Assembly: GCA_017163975.1 (NCBI GenBank) | Contig: JAFFSR010000301.1 | Span: 2,089,001-2,153,000, forward strand | DNA: 64,000 nt | From: Anastatus disparis | Lineage: Eukaryota; Arthropoda; Insecta; Hymenoptera; Eupelmidae | Reading direction: 5' to 3' | Shown: piece by piece, positions 31,355-41,754 of the stretch | How the letters are laid out: every line of letters starts with the position of its first letter | Numbering within the stretch: position 1 is the first letter of the stretch | Program-made: the position numbers and the translations under genes | Notes under the pieces: generated by a model | Database searches by the model: none | Told to the model about the DNA's origin: nothing | What the model saw: only the letters and a program-made list of their open reading frames with translations

Positions 31355-31753
31355 AATCCAATAAAACATTATTCTCTATTTAAAATCCGCAAATGAAAGC
31401 TGAACAACTTATAATTCAGAGATTTCACAGGACAAAATCTTATAATTACCCTCATAACCAACTTAGCTGAAATCAATCATCAACAATGCAATCACTTCTA
31501 ACCTCTAACCTTGAAACCCACGAACTCTGAAGCACTCGCACACTAAAACTCATCAATCCTTTTGTCTGTAAACTCTATGAACGCTGAAACTCATAATATG
31601 AAAACCCATAAGACCTAAAACATGTAAACTTTAAAATTTATTGAAATTAAGACCGTGAACCTATAAACCATTTTCTCCTGTGAAATCTCTGAATTATGAG
31701 TTGTGCAGCTTCCGTTTGCGGATTTTAAATAAAGAATAATTTTTTATTGGATT
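31355..31753. repeat. inverted repeat of 78-bp arms inside the foldback left arm
   Basis: 31355-31433 is the reverse complement of 31676-31753 with about 8 differences (aatccgcaaatgaaagctga against its inverse). The 240-bp middle is rich in aaacccat/aactctgaa-like phrases. It has no counterpart in the right arm, so it is an insertion. Confidence 0.8.
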
Positions 31754-32104
31754 TTTAGAGGGTATATTATGAGAATTTCAAAAAGCATGCAAAACTACGT
31801 TGAAATATAAGTGGTTACGATTATTCTCCAGCAAGATTCATCGCAATTGGTTAAGAATTTCCTGGTAACAGATTTTTGTCCAAAAAAGTGACTTTTTCCT
31901 ACTGTACGTCGGAGGGAAACTTTTCTTTCAAACGTTGAGTTAAAAAAATCAATCATTTAATTTTTTTTATAAGGAGTCGTTCACAAATTACGTAACACCA
32001 TAAGGGGGGGAGGAGGTTTACTTAAATGTTATACTAGGTTATAGGGGGATCATAGATGCGTGTTACCAAATATAAAAATAGTATATTACGTCACTAGGGG
32101 CGAA

Positions 32105-32183
32105 AACACGACTTTTTTTATGGGTCAGATTGCCGCCCGAGCTAAAAGCGAGGGCGGCAACACCCATGAAAAGAAGTCGTGTT
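32105..32183. repeat. 79-nt stable hairpin
   Basis: aacacgactttttttatgggt pairs with acccatgaaaagaagtcgtgtt, and inside it ttgccgccc pairs with gggcggcaa around a 13-nt loop. The size and shape recall a pre-miRNA. It lies in a mobile element, so an origin from an internal inverted repeat is more likely. Confidence 0.85.
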
Positions 32184-33318
32184 ATCGACCCATGTGGCGT
32201 AAACGATTTTTTCTTATACTTGTGCCGAAAGTTTCCCACATGATTTTCTTTTATTTCGGGGTTTATTGAAAATGAAGGAACTACTTTGTGAGTGTGTATG
32301 ATCGCAGAACGCCTTTGACTCTTCACGCGCTCAACATGTAATGACACTACGGACAAACCTCTGCTACCAAAAAGAAATCAGATTGTCTTGTTCGCTTTAT
32401 TTCTTTTAACACGTTGATCACAGAATTAAGTCAGTTGAAATTCATAACTATTCTTTTAGACTAAAGCAGATTTTATTTTATAATTCAAATGAAATCTACA
32501 AAAGTTCAGATGCTATTTTGTTTGTAAATATAAAAAATTAGTTCTTTTTATAACTTAACCTCAATTTCTTAAACAAGTTAATAAAAAGTTTCGTAAATGC
32601 AAATCCGATGTTTTCATTGAATTTCAATAATTCAAGAATTTTAAAACATTAATTCCATATTTAAATTGTACATAATCAAATAAAACTTAATTTTGTATAG
32701 TTAAAAATACAGGCTTACTTGATGCAAAATCGTGGATAATCTAATTTCCTTTAGAGTTAAAGATTTAAATCGTTTAACATTTATAAAGTATAAATATTCA
32801 CATAAGTTAATATACAATAAACTAATATATTAAAATATTACAAAAAAAATAATGACAATTTCTTAAAATATTAATAAACTTATCGTTAGTTTCATTTAAA
32901 TTTTATGATTTCGTATGTGCATTAAAAAGTAAAATAATTAAATTTAAATTTTTGTCAATAATATTTGTAATACATATAAAAATGTTTATGCGATTTCATG
33001 CTTCATCATCAATGACAAATTTTAATAATCGATATAAAAGGGAGAAAAAGAAACAGATAAATAGTGCGTTTAAATTTTTCGCTGTATACGTATTCGTTGC
33101 TACATATGTTCGGAAGACTGAGAGAGACAGAGCGAAGTTGGAACTACTTTCTTGATATTTCTGCGCCGCTACACCAGCACCATTCATGTTTTCCCTAGAG
33201 CAAAAAAGTGCTGTTTTCGTCAAAGAATTTTTCGTGAAAAAGTGGAACTTTCGGTGGGGGTATAAGAAAAAATTTTTTTCAATGTAAAATTTAAATAGTT
33301 CTCAACAAAGCGTGCTAA

Positions 33319-33798
33319 GGAGCGTCTGTGGCGTAAGCGGCTAAGGCATACGCCTTATACGGTCTCTACACATTCGCTCCGAGTGGTCGGGGGTTCGATT
33401 CCCGGTGAAAACAACTGAAATTTTTTTCAGACGTTTTTTCATTGGAAAAAGAACTTCTGAACGCGATGGGTAAATATTCCTGACGAAGATTTTCTCCTGG
33501 GGGAGTTTTCCCTACGTGACAGGCTTAGGCCTGGGCAAATGCAGGAATCTACCGTAGAAATCTACTTACCAACTGTTCTAGGAACGCGGCAGTCCGAAGA
33601 TTTCTCGGGGATGTGGGAATTAATTAATTTAAGTATTTAGTTAGTTTAAAAAAATAAAAATAGTTGTACGGAAAATATTGTTGTACCGGAAAAAAAAATA
33701 GAGAGATAGGAGCACCTCCACACAAAGGTGGTAGAGGTGACCGCGCGTAAGATAGTTATCCATGGGCCACAGGGTAAAATCATGCGAAAAAAAAGCAT
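33319..33798 (+). mobile_element. tRNA-derived SINE, family 2
   Basis: The head has an A box (tggcgtaagcggctaaggc, from 33329) and a B box (gggttcgattccc, about 33391-33403). The spacing is slightly long, as in tRNAs with a long variable arm. The body is about 380 bp, with no similarity to SINE family 1 beyond the head phrase gtctgtggc. The 10-bp duplication agcgtgctaa lies at 33309-33318 and 33799-33808. Confidence 0.93.
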
Positions 33799-33883
33799 AG
33801 CGTGCTAACATCGCACTACCACCTGCGTTTATTTTCGATGTAAAGGAATGATCATAATATATATGCTAAAAATATTAAGTAAA

Positions 33884-34165
33884 TATGTAGTAATATTTAT
33901 TTAAAGATAACTTTTAAACAACAAAAGCTTTTTTAATGCAAGTTTTTTTAAAGCTACAATGGAAGCATTTTTTGTAAGAGTCTTAGTTCTTTGGTTATTT
34001 AAGCTCTTATAAAGGCTCTTATTCGCCATATTTTTGAAAAAATGTCTATATCCTTGTCTATGGGGCCTATTGGACAAAAAGAAAAAACACGGGTTCATTT
34101 TTTTATCAAAAAATCATATTTTACAGTTTCAGCCTAATCCGTTTCTGGGAGCTCAAACACTATTC
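33884..34165. repeat. dispersed repeat, copy related to 39930-40155
   Basis: Phrases such as tcttagttctttggttattt, tgtctatatccttgtcta and atattttacagtttcagcc recur at 39980-40145 in the same orientation with moderate divergence. In the second copy the left half is also present inverted, so this is half of a hairpin-type element. Confidence 0.75.
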
Positions 34166-35391
34166 TTGTGAGAGAAATGATTTCTTGAAACAAGGTAAAA
34201 CTGCAATGTGATGTGATCGTTTTAATGGAAAATAAATTTTTTTATATTTAAGTAACTAAATGTTTATATCTAAATTGCGAGTTTCTTGTCTCAAATATCA
34301 AAATGTCTTCATTCGAAATCAATCCGCTTGATACGAGTGGATTTATTATTGATTGAAAATCTTTTTGAATCATTGAAGTATATTTTCTTTATAGTATATT
34401 TTTTTCATAGTATATTTTAGATTACACTGGAAAAAATTCGTTTATATTTTCAAACAGATAGTTACTTTAATGGATATAAAAATAAGATTACTTCCTCTAG
34501 AACCAAGTTGATTCTATTTGCTTTAAAATATCATTCTTCTTCAAGATATCAATGTAGATTTATACAGTGAAGGCTGTATTAATTTGATATTATTAACGAT
34601 GGCGCTGCTATTTATAATTATTATATTAATTTAAAAATTCATGTATGGGCAAATTTGAGTTAAATAATATTTATTATTTATTTAAAATTAGTTAATGTAA
34701 ATCTATTTATTATACTAATTGTTTTGATTGTAAAAAATTTAATAAATCATGCTATAAATTATAAAATTCTCAACTATATTTTAAATATTTATGTTACGTT
34801 ATTACTATACAGGGGGGAGGGGCAGAATAATTTTGTTACATAGGGGGGGAGGGGGTCTACTTTTGTAAAAAAGTGCGTTACGTTATTTGTGAACAGCCCC
34901 TAACTAGGAGCTACACTAATTTTTAACTAGCAAAGTACAATAAAATTTATGAATGACTGAATTAAAATAATTTTTTATCAGGAAATTTTTCTTTTTTTTA
35001 AATTTTTGAATGATTGGTAACTTAACTAAAATAAAGTATAATCAGTGTAAATATTATTAACATATTATATGTTGTAAAAAATATTGTAATCTACAAAATG
35101 AAAAATTTGAATTGGAAATTCTATTTATGGTAATTTCAAAGTTTATTGAATCTGTCACATAGTTTATATTATTAGTTCATAGCTACAGTTACATATTTGA
35201 CACATTATAGTTTATATATAACATTATTCATTTGCATCTTATGTTATATAGTAACAATGTGATACATTTACTAAGCCATTGTGATGAATTTGATTTATTA
35301 TTCAAAATACGTTTAATTGCCAAAAAGTATGTTATCATTATTATGAAAATATAATTATTAGGTTGGATTTTCGTAATGTTTAATCCTTTTC

Positions 35392-36186
35392 TTGTGTTAC
35401 AGAGACTCGTTGGGTTGGCTGCGCACTGATTCGAGGAGACAGTATTTTTTGGCTATACTTATGTACCAAATCGTGCGCATGAATACTCCGGAGCATCCAG
35501 TGAGTCTCTTCACTGAATGTATACCGAGGGTGGCTTCCAAGGGAGAGGCAAAGGATCTGGCAGTGCCCTTTATGCGCACTGAGACTGGAAGGAATTCCTT
35601 CCAAGTTCAAGGTGTGTATTTTTGGAATTCCCTACCTGCTGAAATTAAGTATCTTCTATCTCTCAGTAGGTTTAAGACGGCAGAGAGGGGGTACTTGCTT
35701 GACCTTGAATAATAGATACTCTCTTTACATTAATTTATTATGTGTAGTCCCGTATATAGCTTTAAGGTGTGCTTGTATTTATATCATGGTTGATGAGCGC
35801 ATGGTTGAGAATGAATGTGTTACTTTTTACTTTTTGATTTGACTCATTTGATTTTATTTTTATTTTATTTTATCATATTTTATTTTAATTTTTATTGTTT
35901 TGACTAACAGATATTAATTCGACAAATTTGTTTATTTTTATTTTTATTAATGTTTATGTGTGTTTTTTATTATTGTAATGATCTGTGATATCACTCTAAA
36001 AAGTGACTTACTTATGTAGTATTATTAGTCTTAGGAAATCGATTGTGATATCATGAGTGCAATATTTACACGTAACGTTACAGTATTATCTCATTTTGTA
36101 TTTTATTATGTATTATATATTATTTTTTGTATTACACACTTTTTGTAAACTGTCACAAAATGAATATCTATCTATCTATCTATCTA
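35392..36186 (+). mobile_element. 5'-truncated LINE, ORF2 C-terminus plus 3' tail
   Basis: The frame 35392-35712 reads RDSLGWLRTDSRRQYF, KDLAVPFMRTETGRNSFQV and VYFWNSLPAEIKYL, ending DLE. This is the end of ORF2 of a jockey/CR1-type non-LTR retrotransposon (FWNSLP motif near the end). A 3' untranslated part of about 450 bp follows and closes in a (TATC)n tail at 36165-36186, as is usual for such elements. The RT itself is absent. It sits in the loop of the foldback element. I could not settle the target duplication. Confidence 0.85.
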
Positions 36187-36741
36187 ACTCTTTTATATGT
36201 ACTTAACATAAGATGTCAATGTATGTTATATTTAAACTACAATATGCCAAATATGTAACCATAGATTATATGTAACTAAAAACTAATAACATAAGCTATG
36301 TAACAAATTCAATAAACTTTAAGAGTACCAGAAACGGAATTTTCAATTCAAATTTTATATTTTGTAGATTACGATATTTTTTTACAACATATATAATAAG
36401 TAAATAATATTTACACTAATTATAATTTATTTTAGTTATGTTACCGATTATTTAAAAATTAAAAAAAAAATTTCCTAGTAAAAAATTATTTTAATTTAGT
36501 CATTTATAAATTTTAGTAAGTATTTTGCTAGTTAGAAACTAGTGTTGCTTCTAGTTATACAAAAAATTTAATAATTTTTTTTTAACTAACCATTTGGAAA
36601 AAAAGTTTCTCTTCGACGTGTCGCTGTTTCTAAACAAAAACCGACATGTCGCATTTTCCAAACAAAAAACAACGTGTATCCTTTTCCATGCCAAAAACCG
36701 AGGTGTTGCCTTGTTCCGCTAACCCGACGATATCTTTACAT

Positions 36742-37430
36742 AATAACAGTATTGGAATTTTGATAAGATAATTTGAAGTGAATGCTGAACTGAATTACAT
36801 ACATAAAATTCACAAAAATATGAATTTTCCTCAATATTTCCAGCTTTTTGAAAAGTTTGTAATTCTTTTTTTTTTAACTGAAACTGTCATTTTGTAAAGA
36901 TATAAAATCACCAAAATCGTGTTCAAGTAACTAAAAGATTTCAGTCATCAGATGAGATTTTTCAAAACTATTCATAGACCAAAGTCTTATATATAATATA
37001 TGAATGAGGTGGAAAAAAGTTTAATTAATCATTATTGTAAAAAAGAATAATCATAACATTTAAATTTGATTTTTTTAGATTTAAACTCACAAGGAGAGTG
37101 TCAGGGTATTGGAACGCAGATTTTGCTCAAATTTTGGGAGATGATTTTGAATGTACAAACATGAAAAAAGCCAAGATACTAGACTCTAACGATCATTACT
37201 ATCACGTAAGACTTTTAACCTTCATGTGCCTACTGAACAGTGGTGACGAGGACAATTTAAAAAAAATAATCTAGAAGACTACTAATAATTACTGCGCATG
37301 TGAGATCACTGCAATATAAAAATATGGGAGAAGTAGTAGCATCCAGGCCGAAAATTTTTCCACGAAAAATCGATGACCATCTCGCAGGCATACCGAAAGC
37401 TTCATTTTTCAAGAAGTAGTTTCATTTTTA
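36742..37430. other. no gene recognised; contains a dispersed-repeat edge
   Basis: The stretch from about 37092 (ggagagtgtcagggtattgg ... cagattttgctcaaattttggga) resembles 44318-44365 (gagagtgtcacatctccgaa ... ggattttgcttaaactttggga). These are probably ends of one repeat family. No coding content was seen. Confidence 0.45.
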
Positions 37431-37439
37431 GGCTTAATA

Positions 37440-38690
37440 AATTTTTTATTTATGATTTTTAAAAATAGAGCTGTAAACTTGCAAGCATTATACGAATGTG
37501 CGAATTAAAATCATTTTGAATGGCAAGATAAATGCGAAAAAGCATTTAATTGGGTGAAATCCGAATTAACATCACCTCGCGTCTTAGCACATTACAACCT
37601 GAATAAGGAAATTGTGCTGGCTTGCGATGTTTTAGTTTACAGACTATCAGTTGTTTTATTTAATATATGCGATGACAGCTCCAAGAAACTTATCACGTAT
37701 GCGTCCAAAAAAATACTGACTAAAGAAATGAATCGAGCGATAATTGGCGAGGAAGCGAGCGGATTCAAAAGATTCTATGATTTTATATATGGTAAAGAAA
37801 TTATCTTGTGTATTGATCATAAGCTATTACAACATATTTTCGGATCAAAATAGGGTATACCGATAAGTGCCGCAAGTAGATTGCAAAGATGGGAGTATTT
37901 AGTATTGTGTTTCAAATATACGATCGAACATATAAAGTCCAAAGATAATGGAAATTTCGATGCATTATTACGTTTGCCAATTAAGAGGCGGCCGTATAGT
38001 TCTGTCCTTGTCTAATCTAAATTTTCTTTATTATTAATAAATTAAATATTTTCATAGAAAAGTAAGACTACCGCCCAATAGAGCAAAAGACAAGCAAACG
38101 ATTCTTTTTTATGAAAAAATATGAAATTTTGATTATTTTTCGAGTGAAATCTGAAACGGAAAAACAGTTGAATCAACTCAATCAAGTTCGATTGTTTTTC
38201 CGTTTCAGACTTCACTCGAAAAATAATCAAAATTTCATATTTTTTCATAAAAAAGAATCCTTTGCTTGTCTTTTGCTCTATTGGGCGGTTGTCTTACTTT
38301 TCTATGAAAATATTTAATTTATTAATAATAAAGAAAATTTAGATTAGACAAGGACAGAACTATACGGCCGCCTCTTAAAGACGACACTATTTTCACTACA
38401 GATTTCACGGCATTTCTTTATGTTAAACGTAGATTGAATTCGATTAAGATACAAATGCAAACGATGCATGATTCGATGTTAAAACAAGTTATATTGTATG
38501 TAAAAGATGGATGACCTGGTGAAACGTTAGAATATTTAAAAGGTTTTAAAAATAAAAGAAACGAATAGAAAATTCAAATTATTATTCCAGAAATACTTGG
38601 ACCAATCATCTTGCGAGAACTTCATGTCACACACATGGGAATGGTGAAAATAAAAATGTTGGGTAGGTCATACGAATGGTGCATGTTGTG
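37440..38690 (+). pseudogene. pol: Ty3/gypsy (mag-like) RNase H and integrase-finger remnant, split by a MITE
   Basis: The frame reads WQDKCEKAFNWVKSEL (RT-RNase H border), VLAHYNLNKEIVLACDV with the first RNase H Asp, then LITYASKKILTKEMN, FYDFIYGKEIILCIDHKLL and, after a stop, AASRLQRWEY. Past the hairpin MITE (37985-38374) the linker resumes with YVKRRLNSIKIQ and YVKDG, reaching ILGPIILRELHVTHMGMVKIK at the start of the integrase finger. Residues such as VLACDVLVYRLSVVL show decay against the usual D-A-S-x-Y-G-L motif. Everything before and after is missing. The element is unrelated in orientation to the two full gypsy elements. Confidence 0.85.
37985..38374. mobile_element. TTAA hairpin MITE, copy 3 (in mag-like gypsy remnant)
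   Basis: 390 bp, flanked by TTAA (37981-37984 and 38375-38378). The arms gaggcggccgtatagttctg are inverted and nearly identical almost to the centre. Because the palindrome is so complete, nearly the same 68-codon frame occurs on both strands (38042-38248 and 38111-38317). These frames are a by-product of symmetry. Confidence 0.95.
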
Positions 38691-38734
38691 AAAAATGCAG
38701 AATATTTTAGCCAGAAAAAACACTGAATATTAAC

Positions 38735-39080
38735 AAAAAGGAAGAAAAGAAAAACCATTTTACAAAATTTTTTTGAGGTTATCTTCCAAACTTTTCAAAT
38801 AAACCTAATTTTTTATATCAAATTCAAATTCAGTAAGTCAAATAACATGGGAATAATAATTTTTTTTAAAGAAAAAAACTTATTTTCTTTTTTTTTGCAA
38901 ATTTTAATCACTGAAAACGCTGTTTTTTAACATTTTCTTGACGTTATCTTCTGAATCTATCAAACAAACCTCACTTTAATACCAAATCAGGATTCGGCCG
39001 GTCAAATTACTTAATAATGATTGGTTCTTCATGTGAATTAAATCATGTTCCCTTTTTTCAACCTTGACAGCTAAAAACGC
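38735..39080. repeat. two diverged tandem copies of about 165 bp
   Basis: ggttatcttccaaacttttcaaataaacct near 38775 and cgttatcttctgaatctatcaaacaaacct near 38942 start two related units. Both end with actgaaaacgct or agctaaaaacgcc. No gene was recognised. Confidence 0.6.
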
Positions 39081-39089
39081 CATGCTTAA

Positions 39090-39464
39090 GAGGAGGTCAC
39101 GTATCCCGTTTTTTTAACCAAAGAATTAATTTTTTTCAAAAACTAATAACTTTGGCAAAAAATAAAAAGAAAGTCAACATCTTATATAAAAAAGCAGAAT
39201 TTTCTTTGATAAGAAAGAATTGATTTTATTGTTTTGTTTTTAAGAAAACCTTGAAAAACCAAATTGTTTACCCTAACCTCTATGTTTTAAATTTTTCAAT
39301 GTTTTCTTGAAAACGAAGCGATAAAATGAATTCTGTCTAATAAACGAAAATATTGCTTTTTTGATAAGAGATGCGTCTTTCTCTTCATTTTTTGCTAAAA
39401 TTTTTGGTTTTCGTAAAAAAATCAATTCTTTGATTAGAAAAGGACATATGTACTCGACCTGCTC
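39090..39464. mobile_element. TTAA hairpin MITE, copy 4
   Basis: 375 bp, flanked by TTAA (39086-39089 and 39465-39468). The arms are gaggaggtcacgtatcccgt and, inverted, gagcaggtcgagtacatatg. The inner part with caaggttttcttgaaaacga is shared with copies at 54018 and 56229. Confidence 0.92.
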
Positions 39465-39468
39465 TTAA

Positions 39469-39653
39469 GAGGCGGTCTTATAGTTCTGTCTTTGTCTAAT
39501 CTAAATTTTCGTTATCATTAATAAATTAAATATTTTTATACAAAAGTAAAGGCAGAGCCCAATAGATTTAAGGACAAGCAAACGATTCTATTTTATGAGA
39601 AAATATAAAATTTTCATTAGTTTACGAGTGAAGTCTCAAACAGAAAAACAATT
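39469..39653. mobile_element. TTAA hairpin MITE, half copy
   Basis: This is the left arm only, of the copy 3 subfamily (gaggcggtcttatagttctg, aaattttcgttatcattaat). It starts at the TTAA that ends copy 4, so the two share one TTAA. It is cut off where the next inverted repeat begins. Confidence 0.85.
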
Positions 39654-39655
39654 AT

Positions 39656-40155
39656 CGACATTTTTTCGAAAATACAGCCATGAGCCTTTATAAGAACTTA
39701 AATAACCAAAGAACTAAGAATCTTACAAAAAAATGCATATAAGATAAAATAAAGCATGAATTAAATGCTTTAATTTAAGCTGTGTTGTATTGAAAAAACT
39801 TCTGTTGTTCGAAAGTTATTTTTCATTAAATATTACCACATATTTACTTAATATTTTCAGCACATAAATATGATTAATTTTTTACGCTATTTCATTAGAA
39901 TATTCAAATGTAACTTTTGAACCACAAAAGCTTAATTTAAAGCATTTAATTCGTGCTTCATTTTATCTTATATCCCTTTTTTGTGAGAGTTTTAGTTCTT
40001 TGGTTATTTAAGTTCTTATAAAGGCTTTTAATGACTATATTTTCGAAAAATGTCTATATCCTTGTCTAGGGGGCCTATTCAACGAAAAGAAAAAACCCGG
40101 GTTCATTTTTTTTCATAAAAAAATCATATATTACAGTTTCAGCCAAATTCGTTTC
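39656..40155. repeat. inverted repeat element related to 33884-34165
   Basis: The arm 39656-39782 (cctttataagaacttaaata) is the inverted partner of about 39930-40052. The right side then continues with tctatatccttgtctagggg as in the copy at 33884-34165. No gene is present. Confidence 0.75.
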
Positions 40156-40164
40156 CCGAAGTTG

Positions 40165-41060
40165 GGGTGCTCTCCTTTTTAGTCTAATTATCTTATCGCA
40201 TTCATTATCTCACCAAGGGACAGGGTTCCTATACCTTGATAGGTCAACGACCTTTTTTTGGAGTACTTTCTAGGAGACACTTACTAATCATTTCTGAAAA
40301 AATTTCTTTTTTTTTGTCAGCGTTAGAATTTATATAACATTCTTAAAAGAGAGTAGACAAATTTGAATTTAATTTGTCAGTAAAGTCAGACATTCTTAAA
40401 AGAGAGTAGACAAATTTGAATTTAATTTGTCAGTAAAAGTACTCTAATTTGTTTTAATTTTTAAGAATTTTTTTTTGTAAATATTTTTATCAAGATCTAT
40501 AGCACAAAATGTTGGGTAGTGGTCAAAGCCCTGAGTTTCATCATAAACAAATGTTTGTATTTTGTCTGCTGAATTTAAAGTTGAGAGAAATTGTAAGAGT
40601 GAGGACAATCAGTTGGATTAATATGCGTGAGAGAGTCATGATTGTGTAAGAAAAGATTAGCATTATCTATACTATTAGATAAAAATAAATTGTTTTAATT
40701 AGTCTTTTTGCAGTTCCATGAAAAATTATGTGCATTAAAATTTCCAATCAATAGAGTTGGAAAATTTACATCAACAGTAAATATAAGTGAATCATACATT
40801 TGTTAAGATAAATCACCAGGAGCTCTGTAACAAACTATAATTTCGATTGAGGGGTTTGTATCGGTTAGAAGAATTTTACAGAGTTCAATATTAGGGTGGG
40901 GAGAATTAATTGGAATTTTTTTAAAAGCAATAGAGTTTTTAATCATAATTAAGATACTGTTCCATCGAACACATTTCATATGGACATATACACAACATGT
41001 TTTTGTTTTTTCTTGATGTATTAAAAAAAAGTTAGTTACGTTTTGTGACTGTAACATTAA
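40165..41060 (-). pseudogene. jockey-type LINE ORF2: endonuclease and linker remnant
   Basis: Sense runs from 41060 down. The frame reads MIKNSIAFKKI, then ILLTDTNPSIEIIVCYRAPG, then PTLLIGNFNAHNFSWNCKKT. This is the apurinic-type endonuclease with the G-D/N-F-N-A-H-x-x-W motif, where the catalytic Asp is replaced by Asn. Further along are LFLHNHDSLTHINPT and, after a 53-bp tandem duplication, the post-endonuclease linker with a PCP-W-DNEC-like phrase near 40230-40200, out of frame. Stops and shifts are many, and RT is missing. The ORF1 remnant at 43100-44270 has the same orientation and is probably the same element, separated by later insertions. Confidence 0.82.
40339..40438. repeat. 53-bp tandem duplication
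   Basis: cattcttaaaagagagtaga ... aatttgtcagtaaa occurs at about 40339-40385 and 40392-40438 without difference. The duplication is recent and lies inside the LINE ORF2 remnant. Confidence 0.93.
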
Positions 41061-41750
41061 TTCTTCTATAAAAAATAACCTTAATTTTTTTTTTTAAAGA
41101 AATATTAATTTAATTTTTTGTTCATTTCATTTCAAGTGACAAAAAAAAAGATTAATAAAAAAGAACAGAATAATTCTTTATTCTTGCGATCGTCCATCAG
41201 CGAACCAAGGGAACAACATGTTCCTGAAAACGCGATCTTCATTGAAGATCCATAGGAGAAATACTTTTCTCCTGTATTCATCCTTACAGCGATCGATAAC
41301 GATCTAGAGGAGTTCTTCTCCTGAAGTGATTAAGTATTAACAATATTTTTTTTATATTGTTCTTATTTCAATATTTCATTTTTTTTCTAATATTTTCTTT
41401 TTCCTCTTTCAAAACACATTATACTTAAATTTTATATGTAAAAATCTATTATTTATGTTTCATTTCAAGAGGTTTTTATGCCCTTTTTAAGGCTTTTCCT
41501 CCAGTCTTTTTTTATAAATAAATTCAATAAAATATAAAATTTGCTGATTTTATTATTTTAATTATAATGTAAGATATTTACATTTATTATTTTAATATAG
41601 TTTATAAATAAGATTTAAAAAAAAAACATGGATAACTTTTTATAATCAAAAAGTTTCCAATTATAATAAACAGATACCTTCACCTATTCATAGATCAGGG
41701 CGGTTTTTCTTGAGCTGAACCAAGCCAGGAACGAGTAATGAATCTAGTTT
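41061..41750. other. no gene recognised
   Basis: AT-rich sequence. A short stretch, 41200-41320, has small palindromic phrases (aggagaaatacttttctcct, gcgatcgataacgatc). Polyadenylation-like AATAAA motifs occur near 41520. It is probably an insertion or a 3' end of a retroelement. Confidence 0.35.
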
Positions 41751-41754
41751 GTTC

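Larger units (their letters stand above)
31972..34900. mobile_element. TA-flanked non-autonomous element with gttcacaaat termini
   Basis: The left end aggagtcgttcacaaattacg is inverted at the right end (ggggctgttcacaaataacg). TA lies on both sides (31970-31971 and 34901-34902). The opposite foldback arm preserves the empty site tataactag. G-rich runs (ggggggaggagg, ggggggaggggg) sit just inside both ends. No transposase frame was seen. The interior holds a stable hairpin (32105-32183), a SINE (33319-33798) and a dispersed repeat (33884-34165). A TA duplication suggests the Tc1/mariner superfamily, but this is inference. Confidence 0.8.
31193..36733. mobile_element. foldback-type element, heavily interrupted
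   Basis: The ends atatcgtcgggtcggcggaa (31193) and, inverted, atatcgtcgggttagcggaa (to 36733) open long inverted arms. Next to the ends are tandem subrepeats of about 60 bp (acacgtcgtttttcg, cgactcttcggttttgagca). The arms continue inward: 31900-31970 plus 34902-35246 match the reverse complement of 36201-36610. The flanking 8-mers ctttaatt (31185-31192) and ctttacat (36734-36741) agree at 6 of 8 positions, a possible old target duplication. Insertions account for most of the length: an inverted repeat at 31355-31753, a TA-flanked element at 31972-34900 and a LINE end at 35392-36186. Confidence 0.75.

Noticed and set aside
32996..33223. Short frames on both strands near 33 kb as host exons
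   Set aside because: No recognisable domain, AT-rich context inside a mobile element, and no supporting splice pattern.
33319..33405. Functional tRNA gene
   Set aside because: Same reasons; it is the head of the second SINE.
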